From positions 1,630,001 through 1,694,000 of the forward strand of contig NZ_CP018822.1 of NCBI RefSeq assembly GCF_002000985.1: DNA of 64,000 nt. The letters are read 5' to 3'. The notes under the pieces are model-generated. The model saw nothing but the letters and a program-made list of their open reading frames with translations. It had not been told where the DNA came from and did not search any database. Numbering within the stretch: the first letter of the stretch is position 1; every line of letters begins with the position of its first letter. Shown piece by piece: positions 29,339 to 41,097 of the stretch. The stretch comes from Streptococcus gallolyticus subsp. gallolyticus DSM 16831. Its GTDB lineage: Bacteria; Bacillota; Bacilli; Lactobacillales; Streptococcaceae. The translations under genes were made by a program, and so were the position numbers.

Positions 29339-31174
29339 TTATTTTTTACTGTTATCGTCATCCATTGAAAGCACTGACAAGAAGGCTTCTTGTGGCACTT
29401 CAACAGAACCGATAGCTTTCATACGTTTTTTACCTGCTTTTTGTTTTTCAAGCAATTTACGTTTACGAGAAACGTCACCACCATAACATTTAGCAAGCAC
29501 GTTTTTACGAAGGGCTTTGATATCTGAGCGTGCAACGATTTTTTGACCGATAGCTGCTTGAATTGGCACTTCGAATTGTTGACGTGGAATGATTTTCTTG
29601 AGTTTTTCAACGATTAATTTACCACGTTCGTAGGCAAATTCGCTGTGAACAATGAAGCTGAGCGCATCAACTTTATCACCGTTAAGGAGAATATCCATTT
29701 TAACCAATTTTGATTTACGGTATTCTGAAATTTCGTAATCAAAACTTGCATAACCACGTGTTGATGATTTCAATTTATCAAAGAAATCAAAGACAATTTC
29801 AGCAAGCGGAATCTGGTAAATGACATTGACACGATTTTCATCAATGTAATCCATTGTCACGAAGTCGCCACGTTTGCGTTGGGCAAGTTCCATAACTGCT
29901 CCGACAAATTCTTGCGGAACCATGATTTGTGCTTTCACATATGGTTCTTCGATACTTGCAACCTTAGTTGGGTCTGGGAATTCAGACGGATTTGACACCT
30001 CAAGCATTTCGCCGTCAGTCGTGTTAACATGGTAAACAACGGATGGCGCTGTCATAATCAAATCAATGTTGAATTCACGTTCCAAACGTTCTTGGATAAC
30101 GTCCATGTGAAGCAAACCAAGGAAACCACAACGGAAACCAAAGCCAAGAGCTTGTGATGTTTCAGGCTCGAATTGGAGACTAGCATCGTTCAATTGCAAT
30201 TTTTCAAGCGCTTCACGGAGGTCATTGTATTTATTTGATTCGATTGGGTAAAGACCAGCAAATACCATTGGGTTCATTTGTTTGTAACCATGAAGCGGTG
30301 CTTCTGCTGGATTTTCAGCAAGAGTTACTGTATCACCCACACGGGTATCAGCAACTGTCTTGATTGACGCTGCGATATAACCAACATCACCAGTTGCTAA
30401 GAAATCACGTCCAACAGCTTTCGGCGTGAAGATACCAACTTCTGTAACATCAAACGTTTTACCATTTGACATCAATTGAATCTTATCACCAGGTTTTACC
30501 ATACCATTAACGATACGAACTTGCAGAATAACCCCGCGGTAAGCATCATAAACAGAGTCAAAGATAAGCGCTTGAAGCGGTGCTTCAACATCTCCTGCTG
30601 GCGCTGGCACGTACTCGACAATTTGTTCAAGGATTTCTTCAATCCCGATACCTGCTTTCGCTGAAGCAAGCACAGCCTCTGAAGCATCAAGACCAATCAC
30701 ATCTTCGATTTCTTGACGCACACGCTCTGGATCTGCTGCTGGCAAATCAATTTTATTGATAACTGGCAGAATTTCCAAATCATTATCAAGGGCTAGGTAA
30801 ACATTGGCAAGGGTTTGAGCTTCGATACCTTGTGCCGCATCGACAACCAAAATTGCCCCCTCACAAGCCGCCAAAGAACGTGACACTTCATATGAAAAGT
30901 CAACGTGTCCTGGGGTGTCAATCAAGTGGAAAATGTAGGTTTCACCGTCTTTAGCCGTGTAGTTCAACTCAATCGCATTAAGCTTAATCGTGATACCACG
31001 CTCACGCTCCAAATCCATGCTATCCAAGAGTTGAGCTTGCATTTCACGACTAGAAACCGTCTCTGTTTTTTCCAAAATACGGTCAGCCAAAGTTGACTTC
31101 CCGTGGTCAATATGTGCAATGATAGAGAAATTACGAATCTTCTCTTGTCGTTTTTTTAATTCTTGAATATCCAT
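29339..31174 (-). CDS. lepA: Elongation factor 4 (back-translocating GTPase)
   Basis: A 611-aa GTPase of the EF-G-like family. G motifs are [21 protein letters not shown] and [10 protein letters not shown]. The LepA-specific C-terminal domain follows ([40 protein letters not shown]). It acts on the ribosome under stress. Length is typical (about 610 aa). A TATAAT with upstream TG lies at about 31,205 on the minus strand. Confidence 0.97.
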   Translation of the reverse strand: MDIQELKKRQEKIRNFSIIAHIDHGKSTLADRILEKTETVSSREMQAQLLDSMDLERERGITIKLNAIELNYTAKDGETYIFHLIDTPGHVDFSYEVSRSLAACEGAILVVDAAQGIEAQTLANVYLALDNDLEILPVINKIDLPAADPERVRQEIEDVIGLDASEAVLASAKAGIGIEEILEQIVEYVPAPAGDVEAPLQALIFDSVYDAYRGVILQVRIVNGMVKPGDKIQLMSNGKTFDVTEVGIFTPKAVGRDFLATGDVGYIAASIKTVADTRVGDTVTLAENPAEAPLHGYKQMNPMVFAGLYPIESNKYNDLREALEKLQLNDASLQFEPETSQALGFGFRCGFLGLLHMDVIQERLEREFNIDLIMTAPSVVYHVNTTDGEMLEVSNPSEFPDPTKVASIEEPYVKAQIMVPQEFVGAVMELAQRKRGDFVTMDYIDENRVNVIYQIPLAEIVFDFFDKLKSSTRGYASFDYEISEYRKSKLVKMDILLNGDKVDALSFIVHSEFAYERGKLIVEKLKKIIPRQQFEVPIQAAIGQKIVARSDIKALRKNVLAKCYGGDVSRKRKLLEKQKAGKKRMKAIGSVEVPQEAFLSVLSMDDDNSKK

Positions 31175-31261
31175 CTTACAATCCTATACAATTAATCATT
31201 ATTTCTATTATAACAGATAAACAGAAACGTTGCTATAAAAAGTTTTAGAAGTCATTTCAAG

Positions 31262-31287
31262 AAAAGAAAAAAGCATCATAAGATGCT
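31262..31287 (-). terminator. Terminator of the CRISPR array
   Basis: AGCATC-TTAT-GATGCT hairpin followed by TTTTTTC on the minus strand, 5 bases beyond the truncated last repeat. It would end the pre-crRNA and keep it out of lepA. Confidence 0.8.
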
Positions 31288-31292
31288 AAAAT

Positions 31293-31705
31293 AAACAGCA
31301 CAGCTCTAAAACCAAGTGATGAGACGGATTTGAAATTGGTGAGTTTTGGAACCATTCGAAACAGCACAGCTCTAAAACAAATCGTTGCGTAAAATGAAAA
31401 ACAAACAGTTTTGGAACCATTCGAAACAGCACAGCTCTAAAACAAATCGTTGCGTAAAATGAAAAACAAACAGTTTTGGAACCATTCGAAACAGCACAGC
31501 TCTAAAACAAATCGTTGCGTAAAATGAAAAACAAACAGTTTTGGAACCATTCGAAACAGCACAGCTCTAAAACCTGGGTCGCAAGCACCTCGGGCTTGCT
31601 GCGGTTTTGGAACCATTCGAAACAGCACAGCTCTAAAACAGACCACCGAGTGGCTGTCCAAGCAGCTCGGTTTTGGAACCATTCGAAACAGCACAGCTCT
31701 AAAAC
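31293..31705 (-). CRISPR. Type II-A CRISPR array, 6 full repeats plus a truncated one, 6 spacers
   Basis: Full 36-bp repeats begin at 31343, 31408, 31473, 31538, 31604 and 31670. In transcription direction each starts GTTTTAGAGCTGTGCTGTTT and ends GAATGGTTCCAAAAC. The last, leader-distal repeat (31293-31312) keeps only its first 20 bases. Spacers are 31313-31342 (30), 31379-31407, 31444-31472 and 31509-31537 (29 each and identical to one another), 31574-31603 (30) and 31640-31669 (30). Transcription runs right to left from the leader, so the spacer at 31640 is the newest. The repeat pairs with the tracrRNA at 38,589 and belongs to the Cas9 locus at 32,513-38,526. Confidence 0.98.
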
Positions 31706-31823
31706 CTCGTGGACCATTTTCTCACGAAATTTCGTAATCGCGCCATTCGTCTCAGCTAGACTTCAGCCTCGAATGGTTCATTATTTTTAACTATATTATA
31801 CCTCAAAAGCCTTGATTTTACAA
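31706..31823 (-). promoter_or_regulatory. CRISPR leader with pre-crRNA promoter
   Basis: On the minus strand a -35 TTGTAA (31,818-31,823) and -10 TATAAT (31,795-31,800) are 17 bases apart, placing the start near 31,787. The leader ends CCACGAG at the first repeat, similar to the S. pyogenes anchor CTACGAG. Within the transcribed leader, GAACCATTCG (31,770-31,779) is complementary to the repeat, and CCATTCG/CGAATGG form an inverted pair. Confidence 0.85.
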
Positions 31824-31836
31824 CGTTTATAGCAAT

Positions 31837-32217
31837 TTAAAGCTGTAATTTTTTCTCTAAAGCTTGTGTCAAAACTTCTGAATAATTAACATGTTCCCTA
31901 TCAGCTAATCTGACTAACCATTCTGGAACCGTAACGTTTTTTCGAATGGCTTTGGTACTTTTTAAATATGGGGAAGGGTCTGCTTGAATTAAAGTAATAA
32001 AACCATCTTCAACTGATAATTCACTCATATCAACAACTTTTGGAAGCTCTAACCCTTCATCTAAATAAGCAGCCAATGAGCTTTCTAACATTTCTCGAGC
32101 ATTTTTCATCGCTTCTTCGACATCATCACCTTCGGTACCACCACCAAATCCTGGAAATTCTACCCAAAAACTTCCATCATCTTCTTTGTGAAAAATTGCT
32201 GGATATGATTTTAACAT
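31837..32217 (-). CDS. hicB: HicB-type antitoxin
   Basis: A 126-aa antitoxin. The N-terminal HicB fold (YPAIFHKEDDGSFWVEFPGF, EEAMKNAREMLESSLAAYLD) sequesters HicA, and the C-terminal ribbon-helix-helix segment (RKNVTVPEWLVRLADREHVN) binds DNA. The long frame begins at 32,427, but AAAGGAGG immediately precedes the ATG at 32,215-32,217, which gives the standard length. It follows hicA by 11 bases. The pair lies between csn2 and the CRISPR leader, with no room for another gene. Confidence 0.92.
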   Translation of the reverse strand: MLKSYPAIFHKEDDGSFWVEFPGFGGGTEGDDVEEAMKNAREMLESSLAAYLDEGLELPKVVDMSELSVEDGFITLIQADPSPYLKSTKAIRKNVTVPEWLVRLADREHVNYSEVLTQALEKKLQL

Positions 32218-32228
32218 AAAAACCTCCT

Positions 32229-32417
32229 TTATAGCCCTATGTCTTTTAAAATTTTCTTTTCCAAACCTACACCTAACACCTTGTTGCCATGAATTGGAAT
32301 CGTAAGAATATAGGGTACGCCATCCTTTTTGAACTGATGATGACTTCCCTTTACACGAACTTCTTTCCAACCTTTTAACACAGCAAGTTTTGCTAACTCT
32401 CTGCCTGTTAGCGGCAC
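32229..32417 (-). CDS. hicA: HicA-type mRNA interferase toxin
   Basis: A 62-aa double-stranded-RNA-binding-fold toxin. KGWKEVRVKGSHHQFKKDG holds the conserved catalytic His (GSHH), and LTIPIHGNKVLGVGLEKKIL completes the fold. HicA cuts mRNA. The start is GTG at 32,415-32,417 behind AAAGGAG; an ATG two bases earlier is in another frame. Confidence 0.92.
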   Translation of the reverse strand: MPLTGRELAKLAVLKGWKEVRVKGSHHQFKKDGVPYILTIPIHGNKVLGVGLEKKILKDIGL

Positions 32418-32433
32418 ATCTCTTCACTCCTTT

Positions 32434-32462
32434 ATTATATACACATAATGCGTATTCGTCAA
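32434..32462 (-). promoter_or_regulatory. hicAB promoter with overlapping operator-like palindrome
   Basis: TTGACG and TATAAT are exactly 17 bases apart on the minus strand. The spacer contains ATACGCATTATGTGTAT, an imperfect palindrome and a likely HicB operator. Confidence 0.75.
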
Positions 32463-32467
32463 ATTAT

Positions 32468-32501
32468 AAGAAAAGGCATCTACTTTTTTAGTAGATACCT
32501 T
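32468..32501 (-). terminator. cas operon terminator
   Basis: AAGGTATCTAC/GTAGATGCCTT stem with an A-rich loop and TTTTCTT on the minus strand, 11 bases after csn2. It separates the cas operon from hicAB. Confidence 0.8.
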
Positions 32502-32512
32502 ATTATTCGTAT

Positions 32513-34371
<1,859 letters not shown>

Positions 34372-34372
<1 letters not shown>

Positions 34373-37300
34373 TACTCTTCTCCTAATTTACTCAAATCAA
34401 TACGTGTTTCATAAAGACCAGTGATAGATTGGTGGATAAGGGTGGCATTCAAAATTTCTGTAATACTTTCATATCTTAAATTTGACTGTTTGACTTCTAA
34501 TTTTAGGAATTTGAATGCTCCGGGAGCACCAAATGAAGTGAATTTTAATAAATTAATAAATGACTCAGATAAAGCAATAATTCCTTCTTCATCATAATCA
34601 GTAAACTCATTTATTAGATTATCAACTACTTTTGTTTTTAAAATATTTATTCGAGCAATTCGAAGAATCAGATTAAAAAGATCTTCAAATTCTTGCTTAT
34701 GCTTCACTAAGTACTCTAAGTGTTCCAATCCCTTTGTAGTTTTTACTTTATTTGCATGATAAAGCAAATCTACCATATATTGTGGTAACACTACTTCGTT
34801 CCCCTTTTGTAGTTCACCTTTCTTATTATCACTCGTCCTGACACTAGCCAACAAACGTCTTCTTCCACCTTCAAATTCAAAAAGACTGTATTTTGGAAGT
34901 TTTATTAATTTATCTTCTCGAATATTGTGATATCCTTTATTTTCTAAGAATTCAACTGGATTTTCTTCAAAGAAAGAACGTTCCATGATAGAAATACCAA
35001 CTAGCTCTTTTACAGTTTTCAATTTCTTAGCTTTACCTTTTTCGACGTCAGCTACAACAAAAACAGAATAAGCTACTGTTGGACTATCAAAACCACCATA
35101 TTTTTTAGTATCCCAATAAACTTTTTTTGTCTTTCGTGGAATTAATTTATCAGAGTCGCCTTTAGGTAAAATTGATTCTTTTGAGAATCCTCCCGTCTGA
35201 GTTTCAACCTTTTTAACAATATTGACTTGTGGATAGGATAAAACTTTTCGAACTTTTTCAAAGTCAGTTTGCTTATTCCAAACAATTTCACCGTCAGCAT
35301 TTGTCTCAATATCTGGTCGTTCAAAGACTCTGCCATCCGCATATTTAACCTTAGTTTTAAAGAAATTCATCAAATTTGAATAGAAGAAATATTTTACTGT
35401 TGCTTTACCCATTTCAGAATGGTCATCAGAAGATTTGGCAATAAGTTTATGAACATCATATTTTTTATACTCACCATATACAAATTCAGAAGCTAATTTA
35501 GGATATTTTTTCAATAATGCTGTTCCAACAACTGCATTAAGATAAGCATCATGAGCATGATGATAATCATTGATCTCGCGAACTTTGTAAAATTCAAAAT
35601 CTTTTCGGAATTGTGAAACCAGATTTGATTTTAAAGTAATGACTTTCACATCACGAATCACCTTGTCATTTTCATCACTTTCTGTATTGAAACGAGCATC
35701 TAAAATTTGTGCCACATGTTTTGTGATTTGACGTGTTTCAACCAATTGACGTTTAATAAAGCCAGCCTTATCTGCTTCAGTCAATCCACCACGTTCGGCT
35801 TTCGTTAAATTATCAAATTTACGTTTAGAGATTAGTCCTGATTTATACAATCGAACCCATTCTGCCTTTCTAGCACGAACAATATCAAGACTTGGTACAT
35901 CATCTGATTTACCTCGATTTTTAGCAGAACTTGTTAGTACTCGATTATCAATAGAGTCATCCTTAATAAAGGCTTGAGGAATAATGTGGTCAATATCATA
36001 ATCGCTTAGATGGTCAATATCCAACTCATCACCAGTGTACATATCTTTACCATTTTGAATGTAGTAAAGGAAGAGTTGATCATTTTGAAGATGACTATTT
36101 TCAACCTTATCTTCAATATATGACGGTTTTTCCTCATTAAGAATATTACTTCCTAACTCTTTTAATGAGTTCTGAAGTTTTTTCAAACGTTGTTGGGATT
36201 GGCTTCTTCCTCTATTAGTTGTTTGATTTTCACGCGCCATTTCAATAACAATATTATCAGGATTATCTCCCATCACTTTAACTAGCTCATCAACGATTTT
36301 GACACTTTGTAGAATACCTTTTTTAATAGCAGGACTTCCAGGTAAATCATGAACAACAGCTTCAACATCATCGACATCACCAACAACTTGCGATTTTTGG
36401 ATGATTTGTTTAAATGGTAATGTATCATCGTTAATTAACTGCATAAAGTTACGATTAGCAGAACCATCATCAATCAGATAATCAAGAATGGTCTTATTAT
36501 TTTCTTTATTACGAATACCGTTAATTAATTTATATGACAAACGTCCCCAACCAGTATAATGACGTCGTTCAAGTTTTTTCAATTGATCAGCTGTAAAAAT
36601 ATCACTATATTTTTGAAGACGTTCATGAATCATATCTTTATCTTCAAACAAAGTTAACGTTTTAATAATATCTTCAATGACTTCTTCATTTACTTTATCA
36701 TCCAAGAAAGCTTTATCCAAAATCTTTTTCAAATCATGGTAAGTTCCAAGACTAGCATTGAAAGATTTATTTTCTTTATCAAGTCCAATTAAATCTTTAA
36801 TACGATATTCAGGAAATTCTTTATTAAGGTAATTTAAAAGTTTTTCCTTGGTAACTTTGCGATTTTCTTTAAAAACATGGTCAAAGATTTCTTGTTTCAT
36901 ATTTGAATCAAAGAAAGACTCTTTTCCTTGCTCATTGACATACTTAATTTTGGTTAATTCATTATAAACCGCATATGTTTCATATACATGACTGTGTTTT
37001 GGTAGAACTTTCTCCTCTGGTAAATACAAATCATTTAAAGTCATGCGTGTAATGAATTTTTCAGCTGATTTTTCTTTATCAATTACCTTATCGAAATTCC
37101 ACGGTGTAATCTTCTCATCCGAACGATATTCTGCCCATGCAAATCGGCTATCTTTTCGCACTAACGGTCCGACATAGTAAGGGATTCTAAAAGTCAAGAT
37201 TTTTTCAATTCTATCTTGGTTCTCTTTTAGAAATGGGTAATAATCACCTTGACGACGCAAAATTGCATGCATTTCTTGTAAATGAATTTGGTGCGGAATC

Positions 37301-38526
37301 GAACCATTATCAAATGTTCTTTGTTTTCTTAAGAAATCTTCACGTTCAATTTTATCTAGGAAATAATCACTTCCACCCATTTTTAAGAGAGTGTTTTTTA
37401 AATATTTATAAAATACATCCTGCTTGACACCATTTTTAATATAACCCGCATAACCATTTTTGGTTTCATCTTTAAAAATCTCGTGATACAACTCAGATTT
37501 ATTTGCCTTAATGAATTCTTTTAGCTTTTCTAAATCTTCATGGTGTTCAACATAACGTTTAATCATCGAAGCTGATAAAGGAGCTTTAGTTGAATTATCA
37601 TCAACAGTTAAGATACCTGAAAGTAAGATTGCATCATAAAGATTTTTAGCTGAAGTAAATAAATCTGCATAATCGTCTCCAATTTTCCCAAGTAACTCTT
37701 CTAAATCTTCTTCGTAGGTATCTTTAGAAAATTGCAATTTAGCATCGTCAGATAATTTGAAATTCGTTTTAAAATTAGGCTGTAATCCTAAAGCCAAAGC
37801 AACAAGATTTCCAAATAAAGTATTTTTCTTTTCTGTTGGGTAGTATTTAATAAGATTCTCTAAACGGCGTGATTTGCTAATTTTTTCTGTCAAAGTACTT
37901 GCAGCATCAACCGTAATTTCTGATAAGTGACTATCATCAAATGTTCTATCATACACTCCTACGAAATCAGTAAATAGTTTTTGAACATCTGTATTTTCGG
38001 CATTCAATTTCCCCTCAATTAAGAAATGTCCACGATATTTAATTATATGTGCCAAAGCTAGATAAACCAAGCGTAAATCTGCTTTTTCAGATGAATCTGC
38101 AAGATATTCTCTTAAATGGTAAATTGTAGGGAATTTCTGATGATAGGCATCTTCTTCTGCTTTATTGCCAAAGATTGGGTGTGAATCAAAATTTTTATCA
38201 TCATCTGTCAAAAACGACTCATCTAAGCGTTGAAAGAAACTATCATCAACTTTTGCCATTTCTTCAGTAAAAATATCTTGTAAATAGCGTAAACGATTTT
38301 TACGGCGTGTGTAACGACGGCGAGCAGTACGTTTTAAACGAGTCGCTTCAGCAGTCTCTCCGCTATCAAATAATAACGCGCCTAGTAAGTTTTTCTTAAT
38401 ATACCTTTTATCAGTGTTTCCTAGAACTCTCATCTTTTTAGCTGGAACTTTGTAATCATCAGTAATCACAGCCCAACCTACGCTATTAGTACCTATGTCA
38501 AGTCCAATTGAATAAGATTTTTTCAT
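34372..38526 (-). CDS. cas9: CRISPR effector nuclease Cas9, 1384 aa (type II-A)
   Basis: The RNA-guided DNA nuclease. RuvC-I is [14 protein letters not shown] with Asp10; the Arg-rich bridge helix is [17 protein letters not shown] at ~residue 66. RuvC-II is [13 protein letters not shown] and RuvC-III is [13 protein letters not shown]. The HNH site is [11 protein letters not shown] with His847 (plus-strand 35,986-35,988). The overall order and length are close to the S. pyogenes protein (1368 aa), so both strands should be cut. The C-terminal PAM-interacting segment differs: where SpCas9 has RKRY with two PAM-reading Arg, this protein reads SNLRYES (Asn1349, Arg1351). SD AAGGAG fixes the start. 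It is the first gene of cas9-cas1-cas2-csn2. Confidence 0.98.
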
Positions 38527-38553
38527 TTTTATCTCCTTTTTTCAATAAATTAC

Positions 38554-38582
38554 TTGCAAATTTATTAGTAAAATACTACAAT
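38554..38582 (+). promoter_or_regulatory. tracrRNA promoter
   Basis: TTGCAA and TACAAT are separated by exactly 17 bases on the plus strand, placing the transcript start at about 38,589. The region also has to carry the cas9 promoter on the other strand. Confidence 0.8.
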
Positions 38583-38588
38583 AATCTT

Positions 38589-38681
38589 GTTGGAACTATT
38601 CGAAACAACACAGCGAGTTAAAATAAGGCTTTGTCCGTACACAACTTGTAAAAGTGGCACCCGATTCGGGTGCATTTTTTG
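38589..38681 (+). ncRNA. tracrRNA
   Basis: Transcribed away from cas9. The anti-repeat TTGGAACTATTCGAAACAAC and following bases pair with the CRISPR repeat. The nexus (AAGGCTTTGTCCGT), the hairpin ACAACTTGTAAAAGTGGCAC region, and the terminal hairpin GCACCC-GATT-CGGGTGC followed by TTTTTT match the S. pyogenes tracrRNA in order. Length is about 93 nt. The anti-repeat should not be read as a second array. Confidence 0.95.
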
Positions 38682-38734
38682 TACTCCTACAAATAATTTC
38701 AACAAAACTAAACAATTTTATTTTACTCTTTAAA

Positions 38735-38770
38735 ATATAAAAAAACAAGCGTTTTCAAGGCGCTTGTTTT
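38735..38770 (-). terminator. Terminator of the xylosidase transcription unit
   Basis: AAAACAAGCG/CGCTTGTTTT 10-bp stem with T7 on the minus strand, about 30 bases past the alpha-xylosidase stop. It also shields the tracrRNA. Confidence 0.85.
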
Positions 38771-38800
38771 CTGTTTAAAAGGAGGGAAAAAGAGGAGATT

Positions 38801-41092
38801 TTAAGCGTTTAAAGTGATTGTTTGAGGATTATCTTTAAGCGCTGTTTTGTAGTGTTTTACTTTGTCGTCATCGATATAATGGATGTGGAGGAGTGCATCG
38901 ATGAGACCTGTTGTTTCTAGGTGGTAATCACCTCCTTTTCTGCTAATCTTAATAGTTGCTGCTTTTTGACCTTGGGTGTCAAAAATAGCTGTTTGTGCTG
39001 TTTTTCCGTCCTCTAGGTTATAGACATGAACGGTGACTTGTTGGTTATAGTCATATTCTGCTCTGTTGACAGCTTCTTTTCTCACCAAAATGCTATTTGG
39101 TCGGACAAGGACTGGGAGGTGGAAATAATCAAAATTTTCTTGATACCACTGTCCTGCTGAATAGGCTTTATCCGTCAAGAGGTCAATCCACGCGCCGCCA
39201 GCATTTGGTACGTAAAAATCTTTTTGCCCTTTGTCATTGAAAATCGGTGCGACCAGTAATGACTCACCAAGCATATATTGTTGGTCAAGGTCATGCGTTG
39301 CTAGGTCTTTTGGAAATTCCAAAACCATGGCACGCATCATTGGAACACCTGATTGTGAGGTTTGGACAGCTTCTTTTTGCAAATATGGCATTAATGATAG
39401 CTTCAATTTTGTAAAGGCTCGTGTGACATCAACAGCTTCGTCACCGTAGAGCCATGGCACTTTATACTCCCAACTACCGTGATAACGACTGTGTGATGAT
39501 AGTAAGCCAAATTGTGTCCAACGTTTATACAAATCAGGATTAGCTCCTGCTTCAAACCCTGAAATATCATGGCTCCAGTAACCAAAACCACCTAAACCAA
39601 ATGACAAACCTGCTCGAAGTGATTCCGCCATTGAAGGATAATCTGATGTGCTATCACCGCCCCAATGGACTGGGAATTTTTGAGAACCGACAGAAGCCGA
39701 ACGCGCAAAGACAACCGCTTCCTTATCACCACGTTCACGTTTGAGCAAGTTAAACACCACTTCGTTGTAGAGATACGCATAATAATTGTGCATTTTAGCA
39801 GGATCAGCATGGTTATAATAAACGGTATCTGTTGGAATACGTTCCCCAAAATCGGTCTTAAAGCAATCAACACCCATATCTAGGAGATTTTTCAATTTTG
39901 ATTCATACCATTGGCATGCTTCAGGATTGGTAAAATCAACGATTGCCATTCCTGCTTGCCATTTATCCCATTGCCAAATATCACCATTTGCTTTCTTCAG
40001 AAAATAGCCATGCTCAGCCCCTTCATCAAATAAAGGAGATTTTTGTCCGATATAAGGGTTAATCCAAACACAGATTTTCAAACCTTTTTCTTTAAGACGT
40101 TTGAGCATATTGACAGGGTCTGGGAAAGTACGGTCATCCCATTCAAAGTTACACCATTCGTATTCTTTCATCCAGAGACAATCAAAATGGAAAACTTCTA
40201 GTGGAATATCACGTTCAATCATGCCATCCACGAAAGAATTAACTGTTGCTTCATCATAATCTGTTAAAAATGATGTGCTCAACCACAGCCCAAATGTCCA
40301 AGCTGGTGGTAAACTTGGTTTCCCAGTCAAATCAGTATAGTGTCCTAAGACGTCTTTCATGCTATCTCCAGCGATGACATAATACTCCAGACTTTCTCCA
40401 GGGACTGAAAATTGGACACGTGAAACTTTCTCGCTGCCAACTTCAAAACTGACTTTATCAGACGAATTGACAAAAACACCGTAACCTTTATTGCTGACAT
40501 AAAATGGAATGTTTTTATAGGCTTGCTCAGTTCCTGTTCCGCCGTCTTCATTCCAAATATCGACCGTTTGTCCATTTTTGACAAAATTTGTGAAACGCTC
40601 ACCGAGCCCATAAATTTTCTCACCGACATCAATCGTTAATTGTTCGCTGACATGAGCGACTTTCTTATCATCAGTAATATAAGCCTTACTACGTGGTAAG
40701 CTTTGCGCGATGACTTTTCCCTTATAAGCAAATTCGACTGTCAGTTGCTCACCTTTGCTGATTGAAATGCTTAAATCGTCAGAAGTCAAAGTTAGCTGTT
40801 CTTCATTATCAAAAATCTGAGATGCTACTTTTTCTGTTGACAATTCAAACTGCGGTGCTTTTTTGACTTGTCCTTTGTGATTGTAAATCTTCACACCGAT
40901 AATCTCTTCTCGCGGCGTAAAAATTTCCATAGTCATTAAACCACCGTCAAGCGTTGCGCCCTTGTGAGCGACATAAGAATATGGCATGTAAACCGTTAGA
41001 CGATTGGGCTCAACACGGTAATCGTACAGATGTGTGGCGTATTTGACTTCGTAGCCGTCTTTGACTAGCCAGCCACCGTTTAAAAATTTCAT
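38801..41092 (-). CDS. GH31 alpha-xylosidase (YicI-like)
   Basis: A 763-aa cytoplasmic glycosidase (no signal peptide). The nucleophile motif KTDFGERIPTDTVYY near residue 410 is the alpha-xylosidase form; alpha-glucosidases usually have a different context (WxDMNE). The acid is in the later motif WSHDISGFE, with HWGGDSTSDY just before it. An N-terminal beta domain and C-terminal beta domains complete the family plan. It removes terminal alpha-1,6-xylose, for example from xyloglucan oligosaccharides or isoprimeverose. The longest frame starts 24 codons earlier; AAAAGGAG before ATG at 41,090-41,092 decides. It lies 5 bases past the ROK kinase gene, with which it forms an operon. Confidence 0.93.
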   Translation of the reverse strand: MKFLNGGWLVKDGYEVKYATHLYDYRVEPNRLTVYMPYSYVAHKGATLDGGLMTMEIFTPREEIIGVKIYNHKGQVKKAPQFELSTEKVASQIFDNEEQLTLTSDDLSISISKGEQLTVEFAYKGKVIAQSLPRSKAYITDDKKVAHVSEQLTIDVGEKIYGLGERFTNFVKNGQTVDIWNEDGGTGTEQAYKNIPFYVSNKGYGVFVNSSDKVSFEVGSEKVSRVQFSVPGESLEYYVIAGDSMKDVLGHYTDLTGKPSLPPAWTFGLWLSTSFLTDYDEATVNSFVDGMIERDIPLEVFHFDCLWMKEYEWCNFEWDDRTFPDPVNMLKRLKEKGLKICVWINPYIGQKSPLFDEGAEHGYFLKKANGDIWQWDKWQAGMAIVDFTNPEACQWYESKLKNLLDMGVDCFKTDFGERIPTDTVYYNHADPAKMHNYYAYLYNEVVFNLLKRERGDKEAVVFARSASVGSQKFPVHWGGDSTSDYPSMAESLRAGLSFGLGGFGYWSHDISGFEAGANPDLYKRWTQFGLLSSHSRYHGSWEYKVPWLYGDEAVDVTRAFTKLKLSLMPYLQKEAVQTSQSGVPMMRAMVLEFPKDLATHDLDQQYMLGESLLVAPIFNDKGQKDFYVPNAGGAWIDLLTDKAYSAGQWYQENFDYFHLPVLVRPNSILVRKEAVNRAEYDYNQQVTVHVYNLEDGKTAQTAIFDTQGQKAATIKISRKGGDYHLETTGLIDALLHIHYIDDDKVKHYKTALKDNPQTITLNA

Positions 41093-41097
41093 CGTAT

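Noticed and set aside
31437..31790. Open frames in both directions across the CRISPR region, with repeated peptides such as ELCCFEWFQN
   Set aside because: They are translations of the 36-bp repeats and spacers; no SD, and the periodicity is that of the array.
38589..38625. A degenerate CRISPR repeat upstream of cas9, possibly a second array
   Set aside because: It is the anti-repeat of the tracrRNA: followed by nexus and terminator hairpins, preceded by its own promoter, and without further repeats.
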